A program made the position numbers and the translations under genes. A DNA stretch of 64,000 nucleotides from Clostridia bacterium. Its GTDB lineage: Bacteria; Bacillota; DSM-521; Neomoorellales; SLTJ01. Under the pieces are notes generated by a model. The model made no database searches. It was not told where the DNA came from and was given only the letters and a program-made list of their open reading frames with translations. Location: NCBI GenBank assembly GCA_004347685.1, contig SLTJ01000041.1, positions 1 to 64,000 of the forward strand. The letters are read 5' to 3'. Shown here piece by piece: positions 46,197 through 56,072 of this stretch (position 1 is the first letter of the stretch; every line of letters starts with the position of its first letter).

Positions 46197-48254
46197 TTAC
46201 AGCTCGAGCCCGCCATAAATGCCCTCTATTTGCTGCCGCAGGCCCTGGTTGGCCGGGTCCTGGAGCCGCGGGTCCTGGCGCACAACGAGGCCAGCCTCAC
46301 TTTTAGCGGCTTCCAGCAAGGGATAATCGCTTAGCAGGTCCGCCACCTTAAATTCCGGAAGACCGTGCTGCCTGGTGCCGAAGAATTCTCCCGGCCCCCG
46401 CAGGCGCAAATCCTCCTCAGCGATGGCAAAGCCGTCGGCGGTAGAAGTCATGATCTGTATCCGCCGGCGGGCATCCGGCGAATTAAGCAAGCCCAGGAGA
46501 AAACAGTAAGATTGGGCCGTCCCCCGGCCGATGCGGCCGCGCAACTGGTGCAACTGCGACAGGCCGAAGCGCTCCGCCCCCTCGATTACCATGACCGTGG
46601 CGTTAGGCACGTTTACTCCTACTTCAATAACCGGGGTGGCCACCAGGATATCCGTCTCTCCGGCCGTAAAGGCCCCCATCACCTGCTCCTTTTCCCCGGA
46701 GCGTAGACGCCCGTGCAAGAGCCCCAGGCGCAGGTCTGGGAATACCAGCTTTAATTTTTCAAAGAGGTCGGTTACGGCCTGGACATTAACCGCTTCTGAT
46801 TCATCTATCAGCGGGCAGACCACGTAAACCTGGTGCCCCTGGCCGACTTCCTGGCGGATGAAGTGGTATAGGCGAGAACGGTTCCTTTCCGGCACATACC
46901 TGGTGATTATTTCCCGCCGGCCTGGAGGAAGTTGGTCAATTACCGAAAGGTCCATGTCCCCGTACAGGGTGAGGGCCAGGGTGCGCGGAATAGGGGTGGC
47001 CGTCATGGCTAGCACGTCCGGCCGGTAGCCCTTGGCCGCAAGCCTGGACCGCTGCTGCACGCCGAAGCGGTGCTGCTCGTCGGTCACAGCCAGCCCCAAG
47101 GCCATGAACTCCACATCTTCCTGGATCAAGGCATGGGTCCCCACCACCACCCCGGTCTGCCCGCTGGCCAGGGACTGCAAAGTCGCTTCCCTAGTGGCTG
47201 GGGAGAGGCTCCCGGTGAACAGGTCCACCCTTATCCCCAGGGGGGTGAGGAGCCGGTAAAGCTCGCGCCAGTGCTGTTCGGCCAGGATTTCCGTGGGCGC
47301 CATCATGGCTCCCTGATACGAACCGGCCATGCACTTGACCAGGGCCGCGGCTGCCAGCACCGTCTTCCCTGACCCTACATCCCCCTGAACCAGCCGGGCC
47401 ATTGGATAAGGGCTCTCCATATCCCGGGCGATCTCGGTCCATACCCGCTGCTGGGCCGGCGTAAGGGTAAAAGACAAGGAAGCCCAAAACCGGTGCAGCA
47501 GTTCGCCGTCGGGCCGGTGCTGGATACCCCGAGAACAACTGCTGACCTGCTGGCGGTGCCAGGCCAGGGAAAGTTGCAGCATAAAGAACTCCTCAAAGGC
47601 TAGACGCTGACGCGCCCTTTGCCATGATAGGTGATCCGGGGGGAAATGGATGTGCCAGAGGGCCTGGGCCAGAGGAGGAAAACCATGGCGCTCCCTGATT
47701 TCCGGCGGCAGCAGGTCAGGGCAAGAGCCGGCATATTCCTGGAGAGCATGGAAAATCAATTCCCGCAACAGCCGCTGGCTCAGCCCTTCGGTAGCCGGAT
47801 AAAACGGCACTATTCTGTTAGCGGCCAGGGTATGGCTGCCGGCGACAAATTCATACTCGGAAACAAAGAGTTCCAAGCCGGAACGCCCGGCCTGGACCTT
47901 CCCGGTCACCACCAGCCAGGAGCCCGGATGCATTTGGGCCGCCAGGAATTTCTGGTTAAACCATACCGCCGTAAGGCTGCCGGTATTGTCCCGCAGCCCC
48001 GCCCGTAAGACGTGCAGACCACGACGCGACCTGGTTTCTGCGCACCAGGTTATCTGGCCCATAACGGTCACGCTGGCTGACGGCTGTACTTCTCCCAGCC
48101 CTGGCAGGTGCTGTCTGTCCTCATGGCGCCGGGGGAAATGGTACAGGAGGTCCCTGACGGTCGTAATACCCAGGCGGGATAAGAGCGCAGCCCGCCGCGG
48201 GCCGACGCTTTTCAGATAGCGTACCGGCTGCTCTAGATCCGCAGCCCCCATCAC
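46197..48254 (-). CDS. recG: ATP-dependent DNA helicase RecG
   Basis: Branch-migration helicase for stalled forks and recombination intermediates. The 685 residues hold an N-terminal wedge/OB domain (about 60-160), then the superfamily 2 motor: Walker A QGDVGSGKTVLAA near 290, the DEQH box VTDEQHRFGVQQR, TATPIPRTLALTLYGDMD and GRIGRGTAQSYC. Overlaps the DUF1858 gene by four bases. Confidence 0.96.
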   Translation of the reverse strand: MMGAADLEQPVRYLKSVGPRRAALLSRLGITTVRDLLYHFPRRHEDRQHLPGLGEVQPSASVTVMGQITWCAETRSRRGLHVLRAGLRDNTGSLTAVWFNQKFLAAQMHPGSWLVVTGKVQAGRSGLELFVSEYEFVAGSHTLAANRIVPFYPATEGLSQRLLRELIFHALQEYAGSCPDLLPPEIRERHGFPPLAQALWHIHFPPDHLSWQRARQRLAFEEFFMLQLSLAWHRQQVSSCSRGIQHRPDGELLHRFWASLSFTLTPAQQRVWTEIARDMESPYPMARLVQGDVGSGKTVLAAAALVKCMAGSYQGAMMAPTEILAEQHWRELYRLLTPLGIRVDLFTGSLSPATREATLQSLASGQTGVVVGTHALIQEDVEFMALGLAVTDEQHRFGVQQRSRLAAKGYRPDVLAMTATPIPRTLALTLYGDMDLSVIDQLPPGRREIITRYVPERNRSRLYHFIRQEVGQGHQVYVVCPLIDESEAVNVQAVTDLFEKLKLVFPDLRLGLLHGRLRSGEKEQVMGAFTAGETDILVATPVIEVGVNVPNATVMVIEGAERFGLSQLHQLRGRIGRGTAQSYCFLLGLLNSPDARRRIQIMTSTADGFAIAEEDLRLRGPGEFFGTRQHGLPEFKVADLLSDYPLLEAAKSEAGLVVRQDPRLQDPANQGLRQQIEGIYGGLEL

Positions 48255-48478
48255 CGCGCCCGCCCCCGGGAAGATCCTCCTATCATCTGCAGCACCTGCC
48301 GGTTAAGGTCAGCCAGAAGCCTGTCCAGATCCAAACCGTGCATCCTGGCTGCGGCTTCGATGGTTTCCTCCGTCGCCCCCATGCAGCTAACGCACGCCAT
48401 GCCGTAGCGGGCAAATACCTCCTGGGTACGGGGATAGGCCTGGAGTACCTCCAGGATGGACATGTCTTTGCTAATCAT
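48251..48478 (-). CDS. DUF1858 domain protein (hybrid-cluster-associated redox type)
   Basis: 75-residue protein with MSILEVLQAYPRTQEVFARY and then GMACVSCMGATEETIEAAA. The Cys-x2-Cys after a short helix and the TIEEAA-like tail match the DUF1858 family, often next to or fused with redox proteins and linked to hybrid cluster proteins. Translationally coupled to recG. Function not established. Confidence 0.8.
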   Translation of the reverse strand: MISKDMSILEVLQAYPRTQEVFARYGMACVSCMGATEETIEAAARMHGLDLDRLLADLNRQVLQMIGGSSRGRAR

Positions 48479-48500
48479 GGCTTATCATCCCACTGGCCTA

Positions 48501-48529
48501 TTGTCAAATTCCGAGGTCTTTGCTACAAT
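48501..48529 (+). promoter_or_regulatory. Sigma-A promoter of rpmB
   Basis: TTGTCA (48501-48506) and TACAAT (48524-48529) are 17 bases apart, with GAGGTG and the rpmB start following. Confidence 0.75.
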
Positions 48530-48550
48530 GGCTATTACGAGGTGATAACT

Positions 48551-48742
48551 ATGGCTAAGAAATGCGCTATCTGCGGTAAGGGCCCCAGCCGGGGACACCT
48601 GGTAAGCCATTCCAACATCAAGACCAAGCGCACCTGGTACCCCAACCTGCAGCGGGCTAGGGTACTGATTGCAGGCCGGCCGCAGAAGGTCTATGTCTGC
48701 ACTAGTTGCCTGCGCTCGGGCAAGGCCCAGAGGGCGGTATAG
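48551..48742 (+). CDS. rpmB: Ribosomal protein L28
   Basis: 63 residues: MAKKCAICGKGPSRGHLVSH, SNIKTKRTWYPNLQ and VCTSCLRSGKAQRAV, with two Cys-x2-Cys pairs of the zinc-type L28. ATG 48551 follows GAGGTGATAACT. A monocistronic plus-strand gene between recG and the rib operon. Confidence 0.96.
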   Translation: MAKKCAICGKGPSRGHLVSHSNIKTKRTWYPNLQRARVLIAGRPQKVYVCTSCLRSGKAQRAV

Positions 48743-48811
48743 ACCGCTGCTCTTCCGGTGCCGCTGTAAGCAACGTCGGGGGTGGCGGCCATGGGGTTCG
48801 CCATCCACCTG

Positions 48812-49378
48812 CTATCGGGATGTCAGCGGCCACGACCGGCGCAGGATTACCTCCCCGCGCTCCAGGTTGAACACCGCTGCTTCGCCGTCTGCCAACCAGG
48901 CCACCGTCGGGCCTGGCTTTTCACCCTTGGGCAGACTGGGGCTGCCGGGGTTTAGGAACAGGATTTCATTCCTGACTTCCAGCCCGGGGATATGGGTATG
49001 GCCGCTGATGACCACGCTCGCCCCTAGCCGGCGGGCAACCTGCTCCGGGGCGGGTTGTGCCTGGTGGCCGTGGTGCACGATGATCCCTAGCCCTTCCCAC
49101 CGGCAAAAGGCCAGAGGCGCCTGCAGGGGGAAATTAAGCAATTCCTCGTCTATGGGCGCGTCACAGTTGCCCCGGGCCGCGACCACCGGCACTGGGCAGG
49201 CATTGAGCAGTTCAGCCAGGTTGCCCGGGCCGTAACCCCCGGGTAAGGGATTGCGTGGCCCGTGGTAGAGCACGTCACCGGCGTGGATGACCAGCTCCAC
49301 CTCCGGCCCGAAGGCCTCCCAGGCCTTCTGCCAGGCTGTCGTATCCCCGTGGGTATCGCTAATTACCCCTATTTTCAC
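48812..49378 (-). CDS. Metallophosphoesterase, YfcE/MJ0936 type
   Basis: 188-residue calcineurin-like phosphoesterase with the metal motifs in order: GVISDTHGD (about 4), HAGDVLYHG (about 36), AARGNCD (about 72), and [11 protein letters not shown] (about 133). Family members hydrolyse phosphodiesters; the physiological substrate is unknown. Overlaps the end of ribH by 20 bases, so it is probably the last gene of the riboflavin operon transcript. Confidence 0.88.
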   Translation of the reverse strand: MKIGVISDTHGDTTAWQKAWEAFGPEVELVIHAGDVLYHGPRNPLPGGYGPGNLAELLNACPVPVVAARGNCDAPIDEELLNFPLQAPLAFCRWEGLGIIVHHGHQAQPAPEQVARRLGASVVISGHTHIPGLEVRNEILFLNPGSPSLPKGEKPGPTVAWLADGEAAVFNLERGEVILRRSWPLTSR

Positions 49379-49844
49379 CCTCCAACTCCCTCCACAGGTT
49401 CACCATTTCCAGAGCGGCCACCGCAGCGTCATAGCCCCGGTTACCAGCCTTGGTTCCCGCCCGCTCGATAGCCTGCTCCAGGTTATCGGCCGTCAGGATG
49501 CCATAGACGACCGGCCGGCCGGCCTCCAGGCCCACCTTGGCTACTCCCTTGGCCGTTTCCGCCGCCACATATTCGAAGTGCGGCGTGGCGCCCCTGATTA
49601 CAGCCCCCAGGCAGATGACAGCGTCATATTTCCCGGTGGCCACCGCTTTTTTGGCCGTGAGCGGTACTTCAAAGGCCCCCGGGACCCAGATAATGTCAAT
49701 ATCTTCCGAGGCGGTCCCGTGGCGGTTCAAAGCATCCAGAGCGCCCGACAGCAGGCGGCCAGTAATGAACTCGTTGAAGCGGCTAATAACAATCCCGATC
49801 TTTACGCCCTCGCCCACCAATTTTCCTTCAATGACCTTGGCCAA
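49359..49844 (-). CDS. ribH: 6,7-dimethyl-8-ribityllumazine synthase
   Basis: Condenses the ribityl pyrimidine with dihydroxybutanone phosphate to lumazine. The 161 residues contain [34 protein letters not shown] and [17 protein letters not shown], the family blocks. Likely forms a multimeric capsid-like shell. Confidence 0.96.
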   Translation of the reverse strand: MAKVIEGKLVGEGVKIGIVISRFNEFITGRLLSGALDALNRHGTASEDIDIIWVPGAFEVPLTAKKAVATGKYDAVICLGAVIRGATPHFEYVAAETAKGVAKVGLEAGRPVVYGILTADNLEQAIERAGTKAGNRGYDAAVAALEMVNLWRELEGENRGN

Positions 49845-49861
49845 TTTCCTTGTCCTCCCAA

Positions 49862-51064
49862 CTATCCTATGTTTAACAGATGGCCCATCTTTTGCTTCTT
49901 GGTCCGCAAGTAGCGTTCATTGCTCTGGTTAGGCGCGATCTCAATAGGTACTCTTTCGACGACCTCCAGCCCATATCCTTCCAAAGCAGCAATCTTCTTG
50001 GGGTTATTGGTCAAGAGGCGCAATTTTTTTATCCCCAGGTCCGCCAGGATTTGGGCCCCGATACCGTAATCACGCAAGTCGGCCGGAAAGCCGAGGGCCT
50101 CGTTGGCCTCCACTGTGTCTTGGCCTTCATCCTGCAGCTTGTAGGCCCTGATTTTGTTAACCAGACCGATGCCGCGACCCTCCTGGCGCATGTACAAAAT
50201 GGCCCCCTCGCCAGCCGCATCTACCATCTGCATAGCCGCGTGAAGTTGCTCGCCGCAGTCACACCGCCTGGAAGTAAAGACATCCCCGGTCAGGCACTGG
50301 GAGTGGACGCGGACCAGCACCGGCCGGCCCTGATCTACCCGCCCCTTGACCAGGGCGATGTGACAGGCGTGCTCCAGGGCGTCTTCGTAGGCGATCAAGT
50401 GAAAATCACCGTATTCCGTCGGCAGGCTGGCTTCAGCTACCTTGTGCACCAGCACCTCGGTCCGGCGTCGGTAATTGATAAGATCGGCAATGGTAAAAAG
50501 CTGGAGGTTATGCCGGTCGGCAAACTCCAGTAAATCCGGTACCCGAGCCATGGTACCGTCGTCCTTCATGATTTCGCAGATTACTCCGGCCGGGTACAGC
50601 CCGGCCAGGCGGGCCAAGTCCACCGCGGCCTCGGTATGCCCGGCCCGCCGCAGCACCCCGCCGTCCCTCGCCCGCAGGGGAAACACATGCCCGGGCCGGC
50701 GGAAGTCACCCGGCCCGGCGACAGGAGCAATTATCTTCTGGACAGTCAGGCAGCGCTCGTAAGCCGAGATGCCAGTGGTGGTTTCCCGGTAATCCACCGA
50801 TACCGTGAAGGCTGTTTCGTGGCTATCCGTATTCTCCCATACCATGGGCCTGATCTCTAGCTCATCCAGCCTTTGCCCAATGACAGGCATGCAGATAAGC
50901 CCGCGGCCGTGGGTAGCCATGAAATTTATGGCCTCCGGCGTGACTTTTTCGGCCGCAATCACCAGGTCACCTTCGTTTTCCCGGTCCTCGTCGTCTACTA
51001 CAATCAGCATCCGGCCGGCGGCTATCGCGGCGATAGCCTCCTCCGGCGAGCAAAAGCCTCCCAT
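49862..51064 (-). CDS. ribBA: Bifunctional dihydroxybutanone phosphate synthase / GTP cyclohydrolase II
   Basis: Supplies both precursors of riboflavin. In the 400 residues the RibB half (about 1-200) has [18 protein letters not shown] and [10 protein letters not shown]. The RibA half (about 205-400) has the zinc Cys set [18 protein letters not shown] and the catalytic [16 protein letters not shown] standard Gram-positive fusion. Confidence 0.97.
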   Translation of the reverse strand: MGGFCSPEEAIAAIAAGRMLIVVDDEDRENEGDLVIAAEKVTPEAINFMATHGRGLICMPVIGQRLDELEIRPMVWENTDSHETAFTVSVDYRETTTGISAYERCLTVQKIIAPVAGPGDFRRPGHVFPLRARDGGVLRRAGHTEAAVDLARLAGLYPAGVICEIMKDDGTMARVPDLLEFADRHNLQLFTIADLINYRRRTEVLVHKVAEASLPTEYGDFHLIAYEDALEHACHIALVKGRVDQGRPVLVRVHSQCLTGDVFTSRRCDCGEQLHAAMQMVDAAGEGAILYMRQEGRGIGLVNKIRAYKLQDEGQDTVEANEALGFPADLRDYGIGAQILADLGIKKLRLLTNNPKKIAALEGYGLEVVERVPIEIAPNQSNERYLRTKKQKMGHLLNIG

Positions 51065-51086
51065 TTTACCTCCTCCAATCCTACCC

Positions 51087-51734
51087 TTATATGAAGCCGT
51101 TGCGGGCCAGCAGCTCCTCGGTAATACCGGCCCCGGTCGGGGACGCCGCCTGCGACAGCAGCCCCTCCAGGTACTTGGCCACCATGTCAGCCTCCAAGTT
51201 TACCCTGTCCCCGACCCCCTTTATCCCCAGCGTAGTGTGGGCCAGAGTATGGGGGATAAGGGAAAGGCTAAAACCGTCGCCGGTTTTTTCCGCTACCGTG
51301 AGGCTGATCCCGTCCACGGCCACCGAGCCCCTGGGCACCAGGTACTTACGGATTTCCTCCGGGGCGCGGATATCCAGCACTGTGGCAATGCCCACCCTCT
51401 GGCTCCTGGCGATCACGCCCACGCCGTCCACGTGGCCGCTCACCAGGTGCCCTCCAAGCCGCCCCCCTAAACAAAGGGCGCGTTCCAGGTTGACCCGGCT
51501 GCCCGGCCGGAGGTCTCCTAGGTTGGTATGGGTCAGAGTTTGGTGCATCACTTCCGCGGTGAAGGAATCGCGGCCGACGGCCACCACCGTCAGGCAGACG
51601 CCGTTTACGGCGATGCTGTCGCCCGTGCAGGTGCCTTCAAGCACCTTCCCGGCGCCGATAACCAGCCGCGCCCACGGGGCCGACCCCTCCACCCGCAAGA
51701 GCGTTCCCAGTTCTTCGATAATACCGGTAAACAT
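51087..51734 (-). CDS. ribE: Riboflavin synthase, alpha chain
   Basis: Dismutates two lumazines to riboflavin and the pyrimidine. The 215 residues form two repeats: the first starts [17 protein letters not shown] with NGVCLTV, the second has [10 protein letters not shown] and [10 protein letters not shown]. Lies between ribD and ribBA. Confidence 0.96.
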   Translation of the reverse strand: MFTGIIEELGTLLRVEGSAPWARLVIGAGKVLEGTCTGDSIAVNGVCLTVVAVGRDSFTAEVMHQTLTHTNLGDLRPGSRVNLERALCLGGRLGGHLVSGHVDGVGVIARSQRVGIATVLDIRAPEEIRKYLVPRGSVAVDGISLTVAEKTGDGFSLSLIPHTLAHTTLGIKGVGDRVNLEADMVAKYLEGLLSQAASPTGAGITEELLARNGFI

Positions 51735-51799
51735 ACCCTTCCTCCCCTGAAGCGCCTACGCCCCCATCCGGCCTGAGGCCTGAACCATTCCAGTTTCTA

Positions 51800-53056
51800 T
51801 TAGGCCTGGGGCCAGGCAGCCACCGCAAAGTGGTGATACCTCAGGCCTGAGACAGGGTATCCCGTCACCAGGAGATCCTCCCCCAGACGATCAACCTTCG
51901 TACCTGACAGCCTCGCCGCCGCCGCCACGCTGGCCGCGCCGCGGCCGCCAATGGCCCCCGGAGCCTCCCGGCCGCCGATCAGCCTGGGAGCCAGAAAGAA
52001 ATACACCTTGTCCACCAGCCCGGCCTCCAGAAAACCAGCGTGGACCTCGGCCCCGCCCTCCACCAGGATGCTGGCTATGCCGCGCCGGGCCAGTTCTTCC
52101 GCGAGGTGCGGCAGGCTGACCCTCCCAGCCGCATCTTCCTCCACCACCAGGATTTCTACCCCCCTGGCCCGCAGGGCCTCCCGGCGGTCGGGGTCGGCCC
52201 GGCGGGTGGTGGCCACCAGCGTCGGAGCAGCCGATTTCACCGTAACTACCCTCGCCGCCACGGGCAGGCGCAGGCGGCTGTCCAGGATCACGCGCACCGG
52301 GTTACGACCCGCCCGGCCCGCCTCGCCTCCTGGGGACCCGGACGGCTGGACCGGGCCGGGTCCGGGAGTGACCGCTTTCCCGGCCTGATCGTCAGCGCGA
52401 TCATATTCCCGGGCCGGAACCTTTCCCACTAGGCGCACGGTCAACAGGGGGTCATCCGCCAAGACAGTGCCTATGCCCACCAGCACGGCGTCGTGTATCT
52501 GCCGCAACCAGTGGCCGTAGCTGCGGGCCGGCCAGCCGGTGATCCAGCGGGAATCCCCCCGGGCCGTGGCCAGCTTGCCGTCCAGGGAGACGGCAGCCTT
52601 GAGGGAGACCCATGGCCGGCCGGCGGTGACAAACCTGACCCACATCTCATTGAGCTCCCGGGCCTGCTCGGCCATCACCCCGGCTTGCACCATCAAACCG
52701 GCGTCAGCCAGTTGGGCCAGGCCCCGACCGGCCACCAGCGGATTTGGGTCCACCATGGCCGCCACTACCCGGGCCACGCCGGCCGCAATCACGGCTCGCA
52801 CGCATGGCGGTGTCCGGCCGTAATGGCTGCACGGCTCGAGGGTCACGTAAAGAGTGGCTCCCCTCGCCCGCGCACCCGCTTCCTGGAGCGCGTTTATCTC
52901 CGCGTGGGCCTCACCGGCCCGGTGGTGGTAGCCCCGGCCCACGATCTCGCCGTCAGGGCTGACCACTACCGCCCCTACTGCCGGGTTAGGGCTGGTGTAA
53001 CCCAGGCCCTGGCGGGCCAAGTCCAGCGCCAATTGCATGTAGGAGATGTCGTCCAT
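51800..53056 (-). CDS. ribD: Bifunctional riboflavin deaminase/reductase
   Basis: Second and third steps of riboflavin synthesis. 418 residues from ATG 53056 (MDDISYMQLALDLARQG); longer upstream reading would enter the terminator. The deaminase half has HAEINALQEAG and the zinc motif TLEPCSHYGRTPPC. The reductase half (about 150-418) has AAVSLDGKLAT and SILVEGGAEVHAGFL. A linker of about 35 residues rich in Gly and Pro within the reductase half (about 260-290) is longer than usual. Confidence 0.95.
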   Translation of the reverse strand: MDDISYMQLALDLARQGLGYTSPNPAVGAVVVSPDGEIVGRGYHHRAGEAHAEINALQEAGARARGATLYVTLEPCSHYGRTPPCVRAVIAAGVARVVAAMVDPNPLVAGRGLAQLADAGLMVQAGVMAEQARELNEMWVRFVTAGRPWVSLKAAVSLDGKLATARGDSRWITGWPARSYGHWLRQIHDAVLVGIGTVLADDPLLTVRLVGKVPAREYDRADDQAGKAVTPGPGPVQPSGSPGGEAGRAGRNPVRVILDSRLRLPVAARVVTVKSAAPTLVATTRRADPDRREALRARGVEILVVEEDAAGRVSLPHLAEELARRGIASILVEGGAEVHAGFLEAGLVDKVYFFLAPRLIGGREAPGAIGGRGAASVAAAARLSGTKVDRLGEDLLVTGYPVSGLRYHHFAVAAWPQA

Positions 53057-53067
53057 CTCATACCCCC

Positions 53068-53099
53068 AAAATAAACAGAGGCCCCGGGTATCCCGGGGC
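53068..53099 (-). terminator. Terminator of the FMN riboswitch
   Basis: GCCCCGGG and CCCGGGGC form an eight-pair stem with loop ATA followed by CTCTGTTTATTTT on the minus strand, just before the ribD start. Confidence 0.75.
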
Positions 53100-53119
53100 G
53101 CAATGGCAAATGAAAACAC

Positions 53120-53231
53120 TCCTTCTCCCATCCAGACTCTCACTGTCGGCCCCGGAATTTCACCGAATCAACCCTTAGGGCTTGCGGGCTGTCACCGCCG
53201 GTACGGAATTCCACCTGTCCCCGAAGGATAT
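53120..53231 (-). promoter_or_regulatory. FMN riboswitch (RFN element)
   Basis: The minus strand holds ATCCTTCGGGG, CAGGTGGAATTCC, ACCGGCGGTGACAGCCCGC, TTGATTCGGTGAAATTCC, GCCGACAGT and TCTGGATGGGAGAAGGA in order, with the P1 stem closed by ATCCTTC/GAAGGA. FMN binding should stop ribD-ribE-ribBA-ribH transcription at the next hairpin. Confidence 0.96.
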
Positions 53232-53256
53232 CGAAAAGGTATATCGCTTTCGCCTT

Positions 53257-53285
53257 ATCATAGCACTTTCCGGCCAGATGGTCAA
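53257..53285 (-). promoter_or_regulatory. Sigma-A promoter of the riboflavin operon
   Basis: On the minus strand TTGACC (53280-53285) and TATGAT (53257-53262) are 17 bases apart, about 26 bases before the aptamer. Confidence 0.75.
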
Positions 53286-53418
53286 GGTAATTTCGCCCTG
53301 GGGCATCCGCAGTTCTTATTAGGCTTGGCCGCCTAGCCCCGGCTCGCTCAGCCTGCTCGTCGAAATTCGCTTGCCCGGGGCCGGGCGGCCACCGCACGGA
53401 AACCGGGATGCCTCAGGT

Positions 53419-54468
53419 TTACTCCCAGAACTGCCGGTGGTGCTCCCAAGCGCGGTCAACCTGAGCCCTGACCGCCGGAGAGAGGTTATCGCCGGGCGGC
53501 GGCTCGGGATCAGCCAAGTCCGGGTCGTCAATTCCTGCCAGCTCGGCGATAATGCCGGCCACGGCATAAGGCATGGTCCGCAGGTTATAGCCCCCTTCCA
53601 GGGCCAGCACAACTCTCCCTCGGCTCCAGGCAGCGGCAATCCGGCCGACAGCGGCCGCGAGAAGCCGGTACCCGGCTGTGGTCAACCGCTGGCTGGCCAG
53701 GGGGTCGGCAAAGTGCCCGTCCTGGCCGGCCGAAACCAGCACCAGTTGCGGCTTGAACTTTTCCGCCATTGGCAGGAGTACTTTTTCTACCGCATAGACA
53801 TACCCTGCGTCGCCGGTCCCCGGTGGCAGCGGTACGTTTATCGTATACCCCATGGCCCCGGAACCGCCACTCTCCTCGATGCGGCCGGTTCCCGGGAAAA
53901 GCGGCATCTGGTGAAACGAACAATACAGCACCGCAGGATCATTCCAAAAGGCAGCCTGGGTGCCGTTGCCGTGGTGCACATCCCAATCCACGATAAGGAT
54001 ACGCTCCAGGCCCCAAATCTGGCGGGCATGACTGGCAGCCACGGCAATGTTATTGAACAGACAGAAACCCATGGCCTGACCTGGCTCGGCGTGGTGGCCC
54101 GGCGGCCGCACCAGGGCCCAGGCCACCCGACACCTATCTTCCAAGACCAAATCCACCGCGGTGATGGCCCCGCCGGCCGCGAGCAAAGCCACTTCGTAAG
54201 AAGCCGGGCCCACCACCGTATCCATATCCCACATGCCGCCGCCCCGGCGGGCGAAAGCCGCCATTCTCTCCACGTAATCCTTCCGGTGCACCAGACAGAC
54301 CTGTTCCACGGTGGCCGGTTGCGGGGATACCACCTGCAGCCGCTCCAGATAACCCCGCTCCGCAAGTAACCCCATGATGGCCTCCAGCCGCTTCTTATTC
54401 TCCGGGTGGGAGCCAGTCTCATGGTGGAGGTAATCCGGGTGGTATACCAGGGCCGTAGCCGCCAACAC
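53419..54468 (-). CDS. Histone-deacetylase-family protein (AcuC/polyamine deacetylase-like)
   Basis: Zinc-dependent deacetylase fold, 349 residues from GTG 54468 (TTG 54465 also possible), behind AAGGAGG. The motifs are RPPGHHAEPGQAMGFCLFNN with the active-site His pair, DWDVHHGNGTQ with zinc Asp and His, and SAGQDGHFADPL with the second Asp. Bacterial members remove acetyl groups from proteins (AcuC acts on acetyl-CoA synthetase) or polyamines; no acu genes are near, so the substrate is open. Confidence 0.88.
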   Translation of the reverse strand: MLAATALVYHPDYLHHETGSHPENKKRLEAIMGLLAERGYLERLQVVSPQPATVEQVCLVHRKDYVERMAAFARRGGGMWDMDTVVGPASYEVALLAAGGAITAVDLVLEDRCRVAWALVRPPGHHAEPGQAMGFCLFNNIAVAASHARQIWGLERILIVDWDVHHGNGTQAAFWNDPAVLYCSFHQMPLFPGTGRIEESGGSGAMGYTINVPLPPGTGDAGYVYAVEKVLLPMAEKFKPQLVLVSAGQDGHFADPLASQRLTTAGYRLLAAAVGRIAAAWSRGRVVLALEGGYNLRTMPYAVAGIIAELAGIDDPDLADPEPPPGDNLSPAVRAQVDRAWEHHRQFWE

Positions 54469-54531
54469 ATCCACCTCCTTGCCAAATATTAGCAAAATCA
54501 TCCCGCCGGCGGACAGGGCCCCGGCTCGCCT

Positions 54532-55179
54532 CTACAGCCTTTGCAGTTCGCGTATCACGGCTGCCGGGTCGGGCGCGGCAAAGACGGCCGAACCGGCCAC
54601 CAGGATATCCGCGCCAGCCGCCACGGCCGCCCGGCCCACTTCAGGATTGATGCCACCGTCAACTTCAATCGCCGGGGCCGCGCCTAGCTTCAGGCAGAGT
54701 TCCCGACAGGCCCTGACCTTCTCCAGGGTATAAGGGATGAATTCCTGTCCCCCGAAGCCTGGATTCACCGTCATCAAAAGCACCAGGTCCACCTGGGGCA
54801 GCACCCATTTCACCAGGGAAAGGCCGGAAGCCGGGTTCAGGGCCACCCCGGCCTTCGCCCCGGCCTGGCTGATCTGGTTCAAGGTGCGGTCCAGGTGCCG
54901 GCAGGCCTCGGCGTGCACGGTGACGATGTCGGCCCCGGCCCGGACAAAAGCCTCTATGTAGGCCTCTGGGTTTTCAAGCATCAGGTGGACGTCAAAAACA
55001 AGGCGCGAGTGGGGTCGCAGGGCCGCCACCACCTGTGGGCCTAGGGTGAGGTTAGGCACAAAGTGGCCGTCCATCACGTCCACATGCAGGTAATCGGCCC
55101 CGGCGGCCTCCACCAGGCGCACCTGGTCACCCAGGCGGGCGAAATCCGCCGCTAAAATAGAAGGCGCTACTGTAGCCAA
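54532..55179 (-). CDS. rpe: Ribulose-phosphate 3-epimerase
   Basis: Pentose phosphate pathway enzyme. The 215-residue TIM barrel shows VAPSILAADFARLG, HVDVMDGHFVPNLTLGP, MTVNPGFGGQEFI and IEVDGGINPEV, which carry the metal ligands and phosphate loop. Immediately after rsgA as in Bacillus. Confidence 0.96.
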   Translation of the reverse strand: MATVAPSILAADFARLGDQVRLVEAAGADYLHVDVMDGHFVPNLTLGPQVVAALRPHSRLVFDVHLMLENPEAYIEAFVRAGADIVTVHAEACRHLDRTLNQISQAGAKAGVALNPASGLSLVKWVLPQVDLVLLMTVNPGFGGQEFIPYTLEKVRACRELCLKLGAAPAIEVDGGINPEVGRAAVAAGADILVAGSAVFAAPDPAAVIRELQRL

Positions 55180-56055
55180 CTAAAAACTCCTCTCACGGGT
55201 AGTCAGCTCCTCCAGGAACTCCAGGTAGTGGTCGTACCGGCTGCGGGCTATTTCCCTCCGGGAGACAGCCGCGCGTACCGCGCAGTCTGGTTCCCGGGAA
55301 TGGAGGCAGGAGGTGAAACGGCATCGGCCCTGATACGCGTCCATTTCCGGGAAAAAACAGCCTAAATTTTCCCTGGGGATGTCCGGTAGCCGGAGCTGGC
55401 TGAAGCCGGGGGTATCGGCCACCATCCCCCCGCCGTCAAGATCAAGCAGTTCCACATGGCGGGTGGTATGCCGGCCGCGGCCGATTTTGGTACTCACTTC
55501 CTCGGTCTTGAGCCTCAAGCCAGGCTGGAGCGCATTGAGCAGACTCGATTTGCCCGCGCCGGAGGGGCCGGCAAAGACATTCACCTGGCCGGCCAGTAAT
55601 TGCCGCAAGTCCTCGATACCCCTACGGCTCTTGGCGCTGGTTACGAGGGTCCGGTATCCAGCGGCAACGTACATCCTGCGCAGGAGATCAGCCTCGGCCT
55701 CGGTCACCAGATCCGCCTTATTCAGGCAGATGACCTTTTTCAACCCCTCGGCTTCTGCCATCACCAACAGACGGTCCAGCAGCGCCAGGTCCGGGCTGGG
55801 CTCGGCCAGGCCAACGACCACCACCGCCTGGTCCACGTTAGCCACTGCCGGCCGGATGAGCTTGGACTTGCGCGGCAGAACTTCCTCGATCACGCCCTCA
55901 CCCGTCCTGAGCACGCGAACCCGGACCTGATCCCCTACCAGGATATCCTGGTCCTGGTAGCGCAGGCGCCCCCTGAGGGTACACCGGTACCGCTCTTGCC
56001 CTACTCTAACATCGTAGAACCCCCCCCGGCCCCGAAAGATGACACCTTCTAGCAT
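55180..56055 (-). CDS. rsgA: Ribosome small subunit-dependent GTPase RsgA
   Basis: Late 30S assembly GTPase. About 291 residues with an N-terminal OB fold, then the permuted GTPase: NKADLV, GPSGAGKSSLLNAL near 175, TTRHVELL and DTPGFSQL. It ends in a zinc module (CRFTSCLHSREPDC). ATG 56055 is taken as start; TTG 56076, overlapping the kinase stop, is possible. Between prkC and rpe, the usual Firmicute order. Confidence 0.95.
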   Translation of the reverse strand: MLEGVIFRGRGGFYDVRVGQERYRCTLRGRLRYQDQDILVGDQVRVRVLRTGEGVIEEVLPRKSKLIRPAVANVDQAVVVVGLAEPSPDLALLDRLLVMAEAEGLKKVICLNKADLVTEAEADLLRRMYVAAGYRTLVTSAKSRRGIEDLRQLLAGQVNVFAGPSGAGKSSLLNALQPGLRLKTEEVSTKIGRGRHTTRHVELLDLDGGGMVADTPGFSQLRLPDIPRENLGCFFPEMDAYQGRCRFTSCLHSREPDCAVRAAVSRREIARSRYDHYLEFLEELTTRERSF

Positions 56056-56072
56056 GGGCCTTCCCGCCGCAC